A DNA stretch of 64,000 nt. It comes from Paraglaciecola mesophila (GTDB lineage: Bacteria > Pseudomonadota > Gammaproteobacteria > Enterobacterales > Alteromonadaceae). The position numbers and the translations under genes are program-made. The stretch is taken from contig NZ_CP047656.1 of NCBI RefSeq assembly GCF_009906955.1, positions 4,711,001-4,775,000 of the forward strand, in the 5' to 3' direction. Each line of letters starts with the position of its first letter. The first letter of the stretch is position 1. This document shows positions 1 through 9,240 of the stretch, in pieces. Below the pieces are notes generated by a model, which did not search any database, was not told where the DNA came from, and was given only the letters and a program-made list of their open reading frames with translations.

Positions 1-304
1 TAATTACAGACAAGACAATAAGTACGAGACCGAATGTTGCAAATATAAGGGAAATTGCAGAAATTGTTATTGGAAAGGCTATTAATAATGCAATTAAAAA
101 TCGTGATGATTCTGTAGGGTGTAGAAGCTTTTTTAACTCTTGTTTTGATATAACATTGTTTATATCAAGAGAGTCATTTTTGTACCTAGTATCTGCTTCA
201 AATGACGCTGAGCAGGTTTTGCATTTAACAGTTCCTAACTTACCAAAGGGTAATTTGTGTGCTTGACCACAACTACTACATTCGATGATCTTTCCATGTT
301 TCAT
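1..304 (-). CDS. Zinc-ribbon membrane protein, C-terminus beyond window
   Basis: The reading frame starts at an ATG at 304, preceded by a good ribosome site (AGGGAGC), and stays open to the window edge. About 101 residues are visible. The N-terminus has a CSSCG...CKTCS pattern (two CxxC pairs about 17 residues apart) typical of a small zinc ribbon. A short linker follows, then a hydrophobic stretch (LIALLIAFPITISAISLIFA and beyond) that should span the membrane. The family cannot be named because the C-terminal part is missing. Some membrane peptidases and GYF-like proteins have this front-end arrangement, but that is only a possibility. Confidence 0.6.
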   Translation of the reverse strand, partial: MKHGKIIECSSCGQAHKLPFGKLGTVKCKTCSASFEADTRYKNDSLDINNVISKQELKKLLHPTESSRFLIALLIAFPITISAISLIFATFGLVLIVLSVI

Positions 305-495
305 AATATGCTCCCTAAAATCGTAATTTGTATCTGTTCAACAATTTAGAATTTACATATTTGGTACTATAGTTTTAGTCTATTATTTTTTCTATCAGTA
401 AGGGTTAACTAATCAAATATTTAGCGTGTTTCAAATTTACGAGCCCCGTTATGTAAATAAGAAGCCCGTTGTTTTAGGAAAATATACGCTATTAA

Positions 496-1020
496 CTAGT
501 CTTTCAACTCAATCACGGCGCTGACCTCAACGGACATATTCCCAGGTAAGCCACTCATACCCACTGCCGCGCGAGCCGCTTTACCGTCGTCACCAAAAGC
601 AGTAACAAACAAGTCAGAAAAACCGTTGATGACCTTAGAATGATCTTTAAAGGTCGGTACCGCTGCCACCATGCCATTGATTTGCAATACTTGCTTTACC
701 TTAGATAAGTCGCCGACGGCTGATTTGATTGTTGCCAAAGCACACAAACCCACACGTTGGGCTGCTTCATATCCTTGCTCAACATTCAGGGTATCCCCCA
801 ATTTTCCTAACACGCTTTTGCCTTCGCAGGCTCCATGCCCTGACAAATATAAGGTAGTTCCCGAGCGTCGCCACGTCACATAATTAGCAATCGGTTTTAC
901 CGGCTCAGGTAGCGTAAAACCGGCGGCTTTGATCCGCTCTTCTGGTGTGTCACTTGCCAGAGCGCTACCTGATATCGCAAGATTGATGGTTAACATACCG
1001 GCTAATAAAAATTTGTTCAT
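496..1020 (-). CDS. Exported RidA/YjgF-family protein
   Basis: A 174-residue member of the RidA (YjgF/YER057c/UK114) family, whose cytosolic members hydrolyse reactive enamine/imine intermediates released by PLP enzymes. The C-terminal family signature is visible (ARAAVGMSGLPGNMSVEVSA), including the arginine that binds the substrate carboxylate in RidA. Unlike canonical RidA (about 130 residues), it begins with a Sec signal peptide (hydrophobic LLAGMLTINLAISGSALA, cleavage after ALA), so it should act in the periplasm. It lies 33 bp downstream of a Tat-exported PLP enzyme on the same strand, so the two are probably co-transcribed. The exact substrate is unknown. Confidence 0.85.
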   Translation of the reverse strand: MNKFLLAGMLTINLAISGSALASDTPEERIKAAGFTLPEPVKPIANYVTWRRSGTTLYLSGHGACEGKSVLGKLGDTLNVEQGYEAAQRVGLCALATIKSAVGDLSKVKQVLQINGMVAAVPTFKDHSKVINGFSDLFVTAFGDDGKAARAAVGMSGLPGNMSVEVSAVIELKD

Positions 1021-1053
1021 GGAGTTCCTTTTTGTGTATATGTGAAAGTTAGC

Positions 1054-2379
1054 TTATGCGAGATTTTTCAGCGCAAGCACTAATTGGCTAATGTCATTCG
1101 CTGATGTAAAGACTTGTGGTGTTACCCTAATACAGCATCCGCTGTCTAAGCCAACTCGTACCACAGTAAATACACCAAATTCGTTCTCTAAGCGTTTCTG
1201 CAATGCTTGAGCATCTTGCAGGCTTGTTTTGCCTTTTAAACGAAACGCACCCATGCCCGATGAGGACTCGTCGTCTAACGCGCCTAGCACTTCGATATGC
1301 GGCATCTTTTTGGCTTCATTTACCCATAAAGCGCGCAAATGGCGTAGGCGAGCTTCTTTATTTTTGCCGCCTATGCGCTGGTGAAAATCAATTGCGGCTG
1401 GGATGGTCAATATCGAAGCGAAATTGACGGTGGCTGTATGCACCCTAGCACTGGTTTTGGTATTGTCAGGATCGCTTTCTCCGGGGTAGGGGGATATTTT
1501 GTTTAGGCTGCCATTTTTCATGTACAGCGCCCCCACACCCACCGGGCTGCCTATCCACTTGTGCAGATTAAACCCAGCCCAATCTACGTTTAAGTCATTG
1601 ATGTTAAAGTCCAATAACCCCCATGATTGAGCGCAATCACAAATAACATCGATGCCGCGTAATTTCGCTATTGCCGATATTTTGGCCACAGGCAACACCA
1701 AGCCGTGTTGATTACTCACATGAGTCAACAGCATTAGTTTTAAATTGGGGTGCTTATCAAAGGCTTCTATGTAGGTATCGAGTATTTGTTTTTGATCTGC
1801 TTGGGCTGGCAAGACCACTTTCACCGCCTCAATATTGCGTGATGTTGCTAACCACTGCATTGTCTCTTTAAAGCTTGGGTAGTCAATGTCGGTATACAAA
1901 ACCGCGTCATTTTGGCCCAAAGCATTATATTGGCGAATTAGATTATGAATGGACTCTGTAGCATTGCGGGTCAATACCAGCTCTTCATTCTTTGCACCAA
2001 GTGCCGCTGCCACTTTATTTGAACTGATGATCTGATCATCAGCGTAATGTTTACGGGCGTAATAGGATAATTCGGTATTGACCTTGCGCGTATTGGTAAC
2101 AAAGTCTTCTTGCACCGGGCGTGACATTTTACCCCAGTATCCGTGTTCGAGATTAACAATACCTTGGGCTGTGTCATAAAATGGTGCAACCCGTGCCCAA
2201 AATGATTCGTTTATCGCAAGTGATTGGGGAGAAACATCTTCGGAAATTGAAGGAAAGTCTGCTGGACTCATGGAGGATTTGGCCTGAACGATATTGGGAG
2301 CTGCTATTGAGTAAATCGCGCCTGCTGTCAGCGATTTAAGCATCGTTCTGCGATTAAAAGAGGTCGAGTCATTGCTCAT
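1054..2379 (-). CDS. Tat-exported class V aminotransferase-fold PLP enzyme
   Basis: A 441-residue fold-type I PLP enzyme of the class V aminotransferase / isopenicillin-N-epimerase-like / cysteine desulfurase group. The N-terminus carries a twin-arginine motif (NRRTML) and a hydrophobic stretch, indicating Tat export of the folded, cofactor-loaded enzyme. The PLP lysine is in the NLHKWIGSPVG segment. The aspartate-containing strand (IDVICDCAQSWG) and the NATESIHN phosphate-binding region are also present. The reaction (epimerase, lyase or desulfurase) cannot be decided. It is followed by the exported RidA gene. Confidence 0.85.
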   Translation of the reverse strand: MSNDSTSFNRRTMLKSLTAGAIYSIAAPNIVQAKSSMSPADFPSISEDVSPQSLAINESFWARVAPFYDTAQGIVNLEHGYWGKMSRPVQEDFVTNTRKVNTELSYYARKHYADDQIISSNKVAAALGAKNEELVLTRNATESIHNLIRQYNALGQNDAVLYTDIDYPSFKETMQWLATSRNIEAVKVVLPAQADQKQILDTYIEAFDKHPNLKLMLLTHVSNQHGLVLPVAKISAIAKLRGIDVICDCAQSWGLLDFNINDLNVDWAGFNLHKWIGSPVGVGALYMKNGSLNKISPYPGESDPDNTKTSARVHTATVNFASILTIPAAIDFHQRIGGKNKEARLRHLRALWVNEAKKMPHIEVLGALDDESSSGMGAFRLKGKTSLQDAQALQKRLENEFGVFTVVRVGLDSGCCIRVTPQVFTSANDISQLVLALKNLA

Positions 2380-2625
2380 TACTGCGCCTTATTATAGGTA
2401 AATGTATTTGTTATGATTCAATCGTTTATTATTGAAAAGCTGATTCTATGTAGCACGACTCAAGCCAATTAATATTGCATCAGCGGTTTATTAAGCATGT
2501 GCAATTTAGTTAGTGCATGAAAGGAAAAATATGAGGGGTGAAAGGTTTACCCTTGGGAGGGAAGCGGCCATGTGATTACTCACGATGGCCAACAGTATCA
2601 GTCTGGCTCGGCGTTATGTGGGGCT

Positions 2626-3267
2626 TTAGAAAGCGACGTTTTTAATCACTTTGCCTTCAATAGCGCGATACATTTCTTTATGCTCTTGCCAATATCCACT
2701 GACTTTCAGTCTTACAGTGATAGGCCCTTCTTCAATATTCATAAAGTAAAACCCATGATAACCAGCAAATGGGCTGGTAAATGAGCCGCTCTGGGAAACA
2801 CCTTCACCTCTGGCATAGGCCATTTCAAATTTATCTGGGAATTTTTCTGCGTCCTCACTCGATGGGTGACCGTGAAAGTCATAGTATACGCCTTCGCCAC
2901 GAGGGGTAAGCACCTGCCAGGAATACACGAATGTTGTATCAGCCGGCATAATAAATTTGTGTTCTACTTCGCCTAAATCTTCGATTTCGATATCAATGGT
3001 TTGGGTTTGAAATGGTGTATCCTGTAAGTGAATAAGGCCTTGTACAGACTCATCGATACGTTCAGCTTTTGGGTCGTATGGTCCAATATTGAATGACATA
3101 TTTCCGTCAAACGTAGATGCAGAGACAGATGAATTCGATACTGCCATCATCCCCATCTTGTCACCTAAACCTGTGGGGTCAATACCATATTCAGCAGGTA
3201 AAATAGCCAATACTAAAATAGCACCACTGGCTGCGGCAGCAATCGTAAGTTTACTCAAAAGTGTCAT
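2626..3267 (-). CDS. Single-span membrane-anchored periplasmic protein
   Basis: I chose the ATG at 3267 because a GGAG ribosome site precedes it by about 10 bases. An upstream in-frame start would overlap the hupE-like gene. The product (about 213 residues) begins MTLLSKLTIAAAASGAILV, one hydrophobic anchor, followed by a soluble domain with FIMPADTTFVYSWQV and a DFHGHPSSEDAEKF segment. It resembles proteins annotated only as 'transmembrane anchor protein', often found beside HupE/UreJ genes. It is the last gene of a four-gene minus-strand cluster. Histidines in the soluble domain are compatible with metal binding but do not prove it. Confidence 0.6.
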   Translation of the reverse strand: MTLLSKLTIAAAASGAILVLAILPAEYGIDPTGLGDKMGMMAVSNSSVSASTFDGNMSFNIGPYDPKAERIDESVQGLIHLQDTPFQTQTIDIEIEDLGEVEHKFIMPADTTFVYSWQVLTPRGEGVYYDFHGHPSSEDAEKFPDKFEMAYARGEGVSQSGSFTSPFAGYHGFYFMNIEEGPITVRLKVSGYWQEHKEMYRAIEGKVIKNVAF

Positions 3268-3280
3268 TCTGACATCTCCG

Positions 3281-3955
3281 TTAAGATAAAAAGTAGCCAA
3301 CTGTTTGCATGCCAAATAGCGTGAGTCCGGCTGCAAATAGCAATAAATTTACGCCTCTAGCATGAGAGTGGAAATCTGGTTGACGGCGTAGCCAAGTGAA
3401 ACCCAAATATAAAAGCACAAGAGCGAGTACTTGGCCGACCTCGACACCTAGGTTAAAGGCAAGCATATTGGTGACTAAGCCGTCATTGGACAGGGACAAA
3501 TATTGTAACTTGCTTGAAAGGCCAAACCCATGGGCTAGCCCAAAGGTAAACACCATGATTTTTGGATCAAAAAAGCGGATAGCAGCAAGATTTTCTAATG
3601 CTTTGTAACTAACAGATAAACCGATGATCGCATCTATGATAAATGGATTGATATGAACACTCGTCAGAACACCCAATAGCAGGGTGATGGAGTGCCCTAA
3701 GGCGAAAAGACTTACAAATAGGGTTATGTCCCGTAACTTGCCAAGAAAGAAAACGACCCCAGCCAGATACAATAAGTGGTCATAGCCTGTGACCATATGT
3801 TTTGCCCCTAAATACATATAAGGGGCAAAATGAACGCCAGAAGCACTCGATAAAAAACCTTGGTCTTGATGGGCAACACCATGGGCAAATACCTCGGGTA
3901 CCATTAACAAACTTAGTAATGAGCACCCTAAGATATTTAGGCGTTTATTCCACAT
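3281..3955 (-). CDS. HupE/UreJ-family membrane protein
   Basis: About 224 residues with a signal-like N-terminus and at least six hydrophobic helices. It has the HupE/UreJ-type motifs GYDHLLYLAGVVFFL, ALGHSITLL and FGLAHGFGLSS, whose histidines are associated with nickel/cobalt permeases of this family. The start at 3955 (MWNKRLNILG) overlaps the end of the upstream gene by 11 bases and has no clear ribosome site of its own, so translational coupling is likely. Signal cleavage after VFA would leave a mature N-terminus beginning HGVAHQD. A transported metal cannot be assigned from sequence. Confidence 0.75.
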   Translation of the reverse strand: MWNKRLNILGCSLLSLLMVPEVFAHGVAHQDQGFLSSASGVHFAPYMYLGAKHMVTGYDHLLYLAGVVFFLGKLRDITLFVSLFALGHSITLLLGVLTSVHINPFIIDAIIGLSVSYKALENLAAIRFFDPKIMVFTFGLAHGFGLSSKLQYLSLSNDGLVTNMLAFNLGVEVGQVLALVLLYLGFTWLRRQPDFHSHARGVNLLLFAAGLTLFGMQTVGYFLS

Positions 3956-4436
3956 AGGGGAAGAAACGACCAAGAATAATAACGCTGGTCCAAAGCACCA
4001 GTGATAGCCATGCGACCACATGAGAACCGTGCTGCAAGTGGCCTGATTCAACCCCAGTATCCATTTGCGGTTTAATACGACGCACAAAGTACAGGGTATT
4101 TAGCCCTGCAATAATGATAACGCCCATTTTTAGCCAGAAAGCGATGTTCACCAGATAGCGGTCAGAGTCGCCAATAACAAACAACAAGCCCGAAATCAGG
4201 TTGATACTAAAGCCTATGATGGCAAAGCGAATAAACATATCAACGCGCTCAATAGGGATGGCTTTGGCAAAGCCCACTACGCGCAAATCAACCACCAGTA
4301 ACGAGCCAAACAATAAGCACAAACCTAAAAAGTGGGCCATTTCCAGTGTTGGGAAGACAACAGCATTATTCATAACCAAATCGCTAAGGGCCGTTGCATT
4401 AAGGGTATCTGTTACCCAAATCAGTAAATCACTCAT
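3945..4436 (-). CDS. Four-helix integral membrane protein
   Basis: A 163-residue protein with about four membrane spans and little soluble sequence. It is clearly similar to the C-terminal domain of the neighbouring upstream product: FPTLEMAHFLGLCLLFGSLL and VVGFAKAIPI here correspond to YPIVLSLHAIGMAILVGVSL and VLGFASSIPV there. A histidine in the first helix (EMAH/SLHA) is kept in both, which could be a haem or metal ligand (inference). It sits 12 bp after the fusion gene and overlaps the hupE-like gene, so it is part of one operon. No function is established. Confidence 0.65.
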   Translation of the reverse strand: MSDLLIWVTDTLNATALSDLVMNNAVVFPTLEMAHFLGLCLLFGSLLVVDLRVVGFAKAIPIERVDMFIRFAIIGFSINLISGLLFVIGDSDRYLVNIAFWLKMGVIIIAGLNTLYFVRRIKPQMDTGVESGHLQHGSHVVAWLSLVLWTSVIILGRFFPYVE

Positions 4437-4448
4437 AACATTCTCCCC

Positions 4449-6140
4449 TTAAGACCAGTAGCCAATGAGGCGTCCAGCAATAATGGCTAAGACCCAAATT
4501 AAGGTTGTCACTGCAGCAAGTCTGGCTTGTACTTTTGACACTTGATCTGAACGTTTAATGCAAATTTTGACCAGCCACCAAGTGAGAAATAAGCCCACGA
4601 AAACCAGAACGATTTTAATTCTGAATGCCCAGTTAAAATACATCTCTGATGCGCTGCCGCAAAATAAGGCAATCCCCGAGAACAGATTTACTACGAATCC
4701 GCCTTGAGCAACACGCCAGTAGGGTGCCATGGTAGTGACAGGAATAGACGATGCAAAACCAAGCACGCGGATAGTCAGCATCAACGACACCCCAACAAGA
4801 ATAGCCATGCCAATCGCATGTAAAGAGAGCACAATAGGGTAGCCCCATTCGGTGCTAGAAATGACAGTGCCTACTGTAGAGTCTTCCAATGAATAAAGGG
4901 TGTTCATCAGACCAGATTGCTTTGTTGAATCTGTGTCGACTTTATCCTGAAAAATAGTGGGTTCGCGCTCTGTGGTTAAATCGTCACAGGCGTAGTCTTC
5001 ATAGTCATCAAGTGTAAAGGTGACTTTATCCGAGCCACTAATGGGGGCTTCAAGGTAGAGGGGATCGGTCAAGGTGTATTTACGATTGAGAACCTTGCCC
5101 TCATCGTCGAGGGTAAAGTACTCGGTTACCGTCAATTGTGTGCTGTTTTTTGCTGGTGAAGGAGGACCGCCAGGAGGACGCTTGCTGCTTTTCTCACCGT
5201 CTTTGAACTCAGGACGATCACCGCCTTCGTGTTTACCTTCTGGCATACGGTCGCTACCCATACGTTCGCTGCCCATGGGCGCCATGATCCACCCTTCATC
5301 AAATCCAGTGGTGGTGACTACTAAGGTATCGCCTTGCCATTGACCAGTAGAAAATCCGGCACGGCTAGGCTTATAATCGGCCGACATCTCTCTACCATCT
5401 AAATAGATAGTGCGCTCGATATTCATAAAGCCATATTTTAACTCAATGGTTGAGTCTGTCTGGGTGATCACATTGACAAGCCCATCAAACCACCAGTCCA
5501 TGATGATGTTCGTCGCTTTACATTGATACCTTGGGTTTTCTTCGGATGCAGCCCCTTTTACAGCCGCTTCACCTGCTGGAGTCAGCTCAATGGACGGTGG
5601 TGCGCCACCTCCGCCTCGACGCTCCTCTCTAACCCATGACCAATTTCCCTCAATGTTAGGGGTGCCATCTTCACGGATTAGCACGCGTGCTAATTTTGTT
5701 TCTTGTTCTTCCTCTTGGGCTTCAATACTTTCTTCGTCTGTGAGTGAACCATCATCATTGAAGTAACTGTTACGAGATGCAGTAATACCGTTTTCAAAGG
5801 TGACTTGGCTCATGTAACAGGTCGTCGGGTCAGTACGATCAGGAGAGCCTAAAATAGTGATTTGACTGCCGATCGCGAACATTTCTGCGTTCCAGCCGTG
5901 GCGCTTTAAAAGCGAACCAGACTGTAACTCACATCGCTTGTTCGTCACGACACCGTCTTCATCAGTTGAATCGAAGTACACATATGAATGCGGGTTAACC
6001 AGTTTTATCCGCGTTACCTTACCGCTCATCTCAACTGTTTTACTGGTGTCGAACTGCCCACTACTGCCATGGTGAGCCAGTGCAGAAAATGGCGTGATGA
6101 AAAGGAGCGTAATAACGATAATAAATCGCAAGTTCCACAT
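4449..6140 (-). CDS. DUF6152-like exported domain fused to four-helix membrane domain
   Basis: A 563-residue two-part protein. The signal peptide ends SALA, so the mature chain would start HHGSSGQFD, the conserved start of DUF6152-type proteins. An OB-like segment (SGKVTRIKLVNPHSYVYFDS) follows. The middle region (about residues 100-420) is polar, with a charged, glycine/proline-rich stretch near 300-340. The C-terminal 130 residues are a four-helix membrane domain paralogous to the separate downstream protein. It is the first gene of the minus-strand operon. The fusion suggests the periplasmic domain works directly with the membrane domain. The function is unknown. Confidence 0.65.
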   Translation of the reverse strand: MWNLRFIIVITLLFITPFSALAHHGSSGQFDTSKTVEMSGKVTRIKLVNPHSYVYFDSTDEDGVVTNKRCELQSGSLLKRHGWNAEMFAIGSQITILGSPDRTDPTTCYMSQVTFENGITASRNSYFNDDGSLTDEESIEAQEEEQETKLARVLIREDGTPNIEGNWSWVREERRGGGGAPPSIELTPAGEAAVKGAASEENPRYQCKATNIIMDWWFDGLVNVITQTDSTIELKYGFMNIERTIYLDGREMSADYKPSRAGFSTGQWQGDTLVVTTTGFDEGWIMAPMGSERMGSDRMPEGKHEGGDRPEFKDGEKSSKRPPGGPPSPAKNSTQLTVTEYFTLDDEGKVLNRKYTLTDPLYLEAPISGSDKVTFTLDDYEDYACDDLTTEREPTIFQDKVDTDSTKQSGLMNTLYSLEDSTVGTVISSTEWGYPIVLSLHAIGMAILVGVSLMLTIRVLGFASSIPVTTMAPYWRVAQGGFVVNLFSGIALFCGSASEMYFNWAFRIKIVLVFVGLFLTWWLVKICIKRSDQVSKVQARLAAVTTLIWVLAIIAGRLIGYWS

Positions 6141-6451
6141 ATTTTTTGGTCCTTAATAAAATTAGGAAGTCACGCACAAGAGGGAAGGTAATTTGCCAAA
6201 ATAGCCCGTGGTTTTTTGTGGAAACAGCAGACCTACGACATACCATCTGTTGCTCAAACGTGACGGACTTCATGTATTTACCACATGATGCATTATGCAC
6301 GCTATTTCATGCAATCTCATTGACGAACATTTACTTTAACTTTGCAAAACTTGTGGCCATTGATATTGTTCCTCTCACGCTGTTGGGTAAAATACCCCTG
6401 TTATCGTCGCACGCTGGATGACTGAATCTAACATTATCTGAGGGACGTAAA
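6141..6451. other. Intergenic region between divergent operons
   Basis: This 311-bp gap separates the leftward DUF6152-fusion operon from a rightward secreted-protein gene, so promoters for both should be here. A strong ribosome site (GAGGGA) precedes the rightward ATG at 6452. I see no convincing sigma-70 promoter pair or known operator. Confidence 0.4.
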
Positions 6452-7444
6452 ATGAGAGCGAATTTCCACGCACTAAAAAGTAACCATGTGATATTTTTCT
6501 GCAGCCTAGTAGTGCTATGTATGATGAATATAGCATCTGCTTTTGCTGCTAACAGCCAAGCCCCTAGTTTCACCCAAGGATTAGGCAAAACTACCAACGA
6601 GGGGCTTTTTGATTGCGGCCCGCGCGCGCGCATCAGTAGAATGGGCACAATCACCGCAGAAGATGGTAGTGAATGGGTCGTGCCAGGTGAAAATCATTTT
6701 GATAGTGCGCCAAAAGCGGCGGATTTATATAACGAATGTAATGGAAATACCCATGCCAGCTTAGAGGAAGTAGATCCTGCTTCAGTGCCTGTATTTGATG
6801 CTGGTGGGGAAGAAGAGTTCGTGATGTACCTTTTTGCGGATAACTACTTTGAATTGTATGTTAACGGCACGCTACTGGCGGTTGATCCTGTTCCTTTTAC
6901 CCCATTTAATTCCAATCTAGTTCGTTTTAAAGCCCGTCGCCCCATGACAGTGGCGGTTAAAATGATCGATTGGGAAGAGAACTTAGGCTTAGGATCAGAA
7001 CATAATCGAGGTGCCGATTACCATCCTGGAGACGGCGGCTTGGTCGCGCATATCCAAGACGCAAAAGGTAAAACGGTTGCCTTAACGGACAGTTCATGGA
7101 AAGCACAGACGTTTTACATTGCGCCCTTACAGGTACGCAACTGTTTAACAGTTAAAGGACAAATGCGTGACAGCTCTCGATGCGCCGTGACAAGTGTTCG
7201 TGACGGTTCCGAGTTTTCGGCGGCACATTGGGCAATTCCTCCCCAGTGGATGAGCGCTGATTTTGACGATAGCATTTGGCCATACGCGACCACATTTTCT
7301 AATAAAACGGTGGGGGTAGATAACAAGAGAGCTTACACCAACTTTACCACTATCTTTGATAGCCAAAACGCTGACGCGCAGTTTATTTGGTCGTCAAATT
7401 TGGTCCTCGATAATGTCGTGTTGTTACGTAAAACGATCGAATAA
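6452..7444 (+). CDS. Secreted hypothetical protein
   Basis: A 330-residue protein with a signal peptide (VIFFCSLVVLCMMNIASAFA, cleavage near AFA/ANS). The mature part looks like all-beta galactose-binding-like domains (MYLFADNYFELYVNGTLLAV, VAVKMIDWEENLGLG), a pattern seen in proteins related to carbohydrate or surface binding. Cysteines occur in DCGPR, ECNG, NCLTV and RCAV and may form disulfides. It is divergent from the HupE/DUF6152 operon and may share its control region. No specific function is recognised. Confidence 0.55.
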   Translation: MRANFHALKSNHVIFFCSLVVLCMMNIASAFAANSQAPSFTQGLGKTTNEGLFDCGPRARISRMGTITAEDGSEWVVPGENHFDSAPKAADLYNECNGNTHASLEEVDPASVPVFDAGGEEEFVMYLFADNYFELYVNGTLLAVDPVPFTPFNSNLVRFKARRPMTVAVKMIDWEENLGLGSEHNRGADYHPGDGGLVAHIQDAKGKTVALTDSSWKAQTFYIAPLQVRNCLTVKGQMRDSSRCAVTSVRDGSEFSAAHWAIPPQWMSADFDDSIWPYATTFSNKTVGVDNKRAYTNFTTIFDSQNADAQFIWSSNLVLDNVVLLRKTIE

Positions 7445-7514
7445 GTTTTCTGCCTATGCCTTAATCAGGGCTTGACCCTGTTTAAGGTCATTCATTAAAA
7501 GATCGGTATCACCC

Positions 7515-9176
7515 TTAGTGAGTCACTTGTCGGTGAATGCCTCCTAATATAGCTTTTATCGCAGCGGTCATAATATTGCTGTCTTTTGCTACGCCAAAGC
7601 GTGTGGTCGTGTTATCTGTTCTAAGTTCTAGGTAACATACAGCGGTAACACCTGAACCCTCGCCAATAGCATGTTCGTGATAGTCGACAATCTCAAGTGG
7701 GGTCTGAGTGTATTGACTAACGGCATGGCATGCTGCATCAATTGGTCCATTACCCACACCACTAATATTGACGTGCTCTCCATGTACTTTCAATTGAATA
7801 TCGATTTGCTGTTGGTTACCCTCAATGGTGTTGATTTGGCATTGTATGAACTCCGCCCAATCTGGTTGGCGTAAATAAGTCGTTTCAAACAAGCTTACAA
7901 TTTCCGATGCGCTCATTTCTTTGCCGCTGGTGTCATTGTGTTGCTGAACTATTTTACTGAATTCAATCTGAAGCTTACGTGGTAACTGCAAACCGCCTTC
8001 GCGCTCAAGTAAGAAGCTTACGCCACCTTTACCTGATTGGCTGTTCACTCTGACAACTGCGTCATAACTGCGACCCAAATCAGCTGGGTCAATGGGTAAA
8101 TAGGGTACTTGCCATAGTTCATCCGCTTTTTGCACCGCCAACCCTTTTTTGATTGCGTCTTGGTGGGAGCCTGAAAATGCAGTAAATACCAATTCCCCTG
8201 CATAGGGGTGACGAGGATGCACAGGCAACTGATTACACTCTTCGACTAGGTTGCGAATTTTGTCAATGTTCGAAAAGTCCAGTTCGGGGTTTACTCCTTG
8301 GGTATATAAATTAATCGCAAGGGTGACCAAATCCACATTACCGGTACGTTCGCCGTTGCCAAATAAACAGCCTTCCACTCGGTCTGCTCCTGCCATCACG
8401 GCAAGTTCCGCTGCGGCCACCGCTGTGCCGCGATCGTTATGAGGATGAACACTCAATACAATGTGCTCTCGGCGGTTAAGGTGACGGTGCATCCATTCAA
8501 TTTGGTCAGCATAAGTATTCGGGGTGTTCATCTCCACTGTGGCAGGTAAATTAATGATGATTTTTTTATCAGCGCTCGGTTGCCATACCTCTACCACTGC
8601 ATCACACACTTCTTTGGCGAAGTCTATTTCTGTACTTGAGAATACTTCAGGCGAGTACTGATAAGTCCAATCCACTTCTGGTGCTTGGGCCGTTAACGCT
8701 TTTACCCATGCAGTCCCTTGGGTGGCGATGTGTTTAACACCTGCTTTATCGGTTTTATACACAATATCGCGAAAGGCAGGGGCGACTGGGTTGTACATAT
8801 GCAAGATAGCTTGCTTCGCGCCGCGTAAGCTTTGCACTGTACGTTCTATTAAATCGAAGCGGGCTTGCACTAGCACTTCAATGGTGACGTCATCTGGAAT
8901 GTGATTTTTTTCGATAAGCAAACGCACAAAATTAAAATCGATGTCCGAAGCTGACGGAAAGCCCACTTCAATTTGCTTAAAGCCAATCGCCACCAACTCT
9001 TTAAAAAAGCGTAGCTTTGTTTCAATCGACATTGGGTCGATCAACGCTTGGTTACCATCGCGTAAATCAGTGCTCATCCAAATAGGCGCGTGGGTGATGT
9101 GTTTATTCGGCCATTGGCGATCAGGTAAGCTAACCCCTTCAAAGCGTTGATATTTAGTATGTGGTTGGCTGATCAT
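7515..9176 (-). CDS. leuA: 2-isopropylmalate synthase
   Basis: A 553-residue enzyme that condenses acetyl-CoA with 2-oxoisovalerate, the first committed step of leucine synthesis. The HMGL-like TIM barrel starts with WMSTDLRDGNQALIDPMS and carries the metal-binding HPHNDRGTA and GNGERTGNVDLV segments. The C-terminal part (about 430-553) is the LeuA regulatory domain that binds leucine. Length and N-terminal extension fit the longer LeuA form. It stands alone here rather than in leuABCD, divergent from an Lrp/AsnC regulator. A GGAG-containing ribosome site precedes the ATG. Confidence 0.93.
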   Translation of the reverse strand: MISQPHTKYQRFEGVSLPDRQWPNKHITHAPIWMSTDLRDGNQALIDPMSIETKLRFFKELVAIGFKQIEVGFPSASDIDFNFVRLLIEKNHIPDDVTIEVLVQARFDLIERTVQSLRGAKQAILHMYNPVAPAFRDIVYKTDKAGVKHIATQGTAWVKALTAQAPEVDWTYQYSPEVFSSTEIDFAKEVCDAVVEVWQPSADKKIIINLPATVEMNTPNTYADQIEWMHRHLNRREHIVLSVHPHNDRGTAVAAAELAVMAGADRVEGCLFGNGERTGNVDLVTLAINLYTQGVNPELDFSNIDKIRNLVEECNQLPVHPRHPYAGELVFTAFSGSHQDAIKKGLAVQKADELWQVPYLPIDPADLGRSYDAVVRVNSQSGKGGVSFLLEREGGLQLPRKLQIEFSKIVQQHNDTSGKEMSASEIVSLFETTYLRQPDWAEFIQCQINTIEGNQQQIDIQLKVHGEHVNISGVGNGPIDAACHAVSQYTQTPLEIVDYHEHAIGEGSGVTAVCYLELRTDNTTTRFGVAKDSNIMTAAIKAILGGIHRQVTH

Positions 9177-9240
9177 TTTTGCGCTCCGGCTTTTAAGATA
9201 AACAAGGTGTGTAAGGGTAACGCAGAGCTAAGCGCAGATA

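Noticed and set aside
5074..5343. Antisense ORFs within the DUF6152-fusion and other large genes
   Set aside because: They mirror the codon structure of the genes on the other strand and lack start signals.
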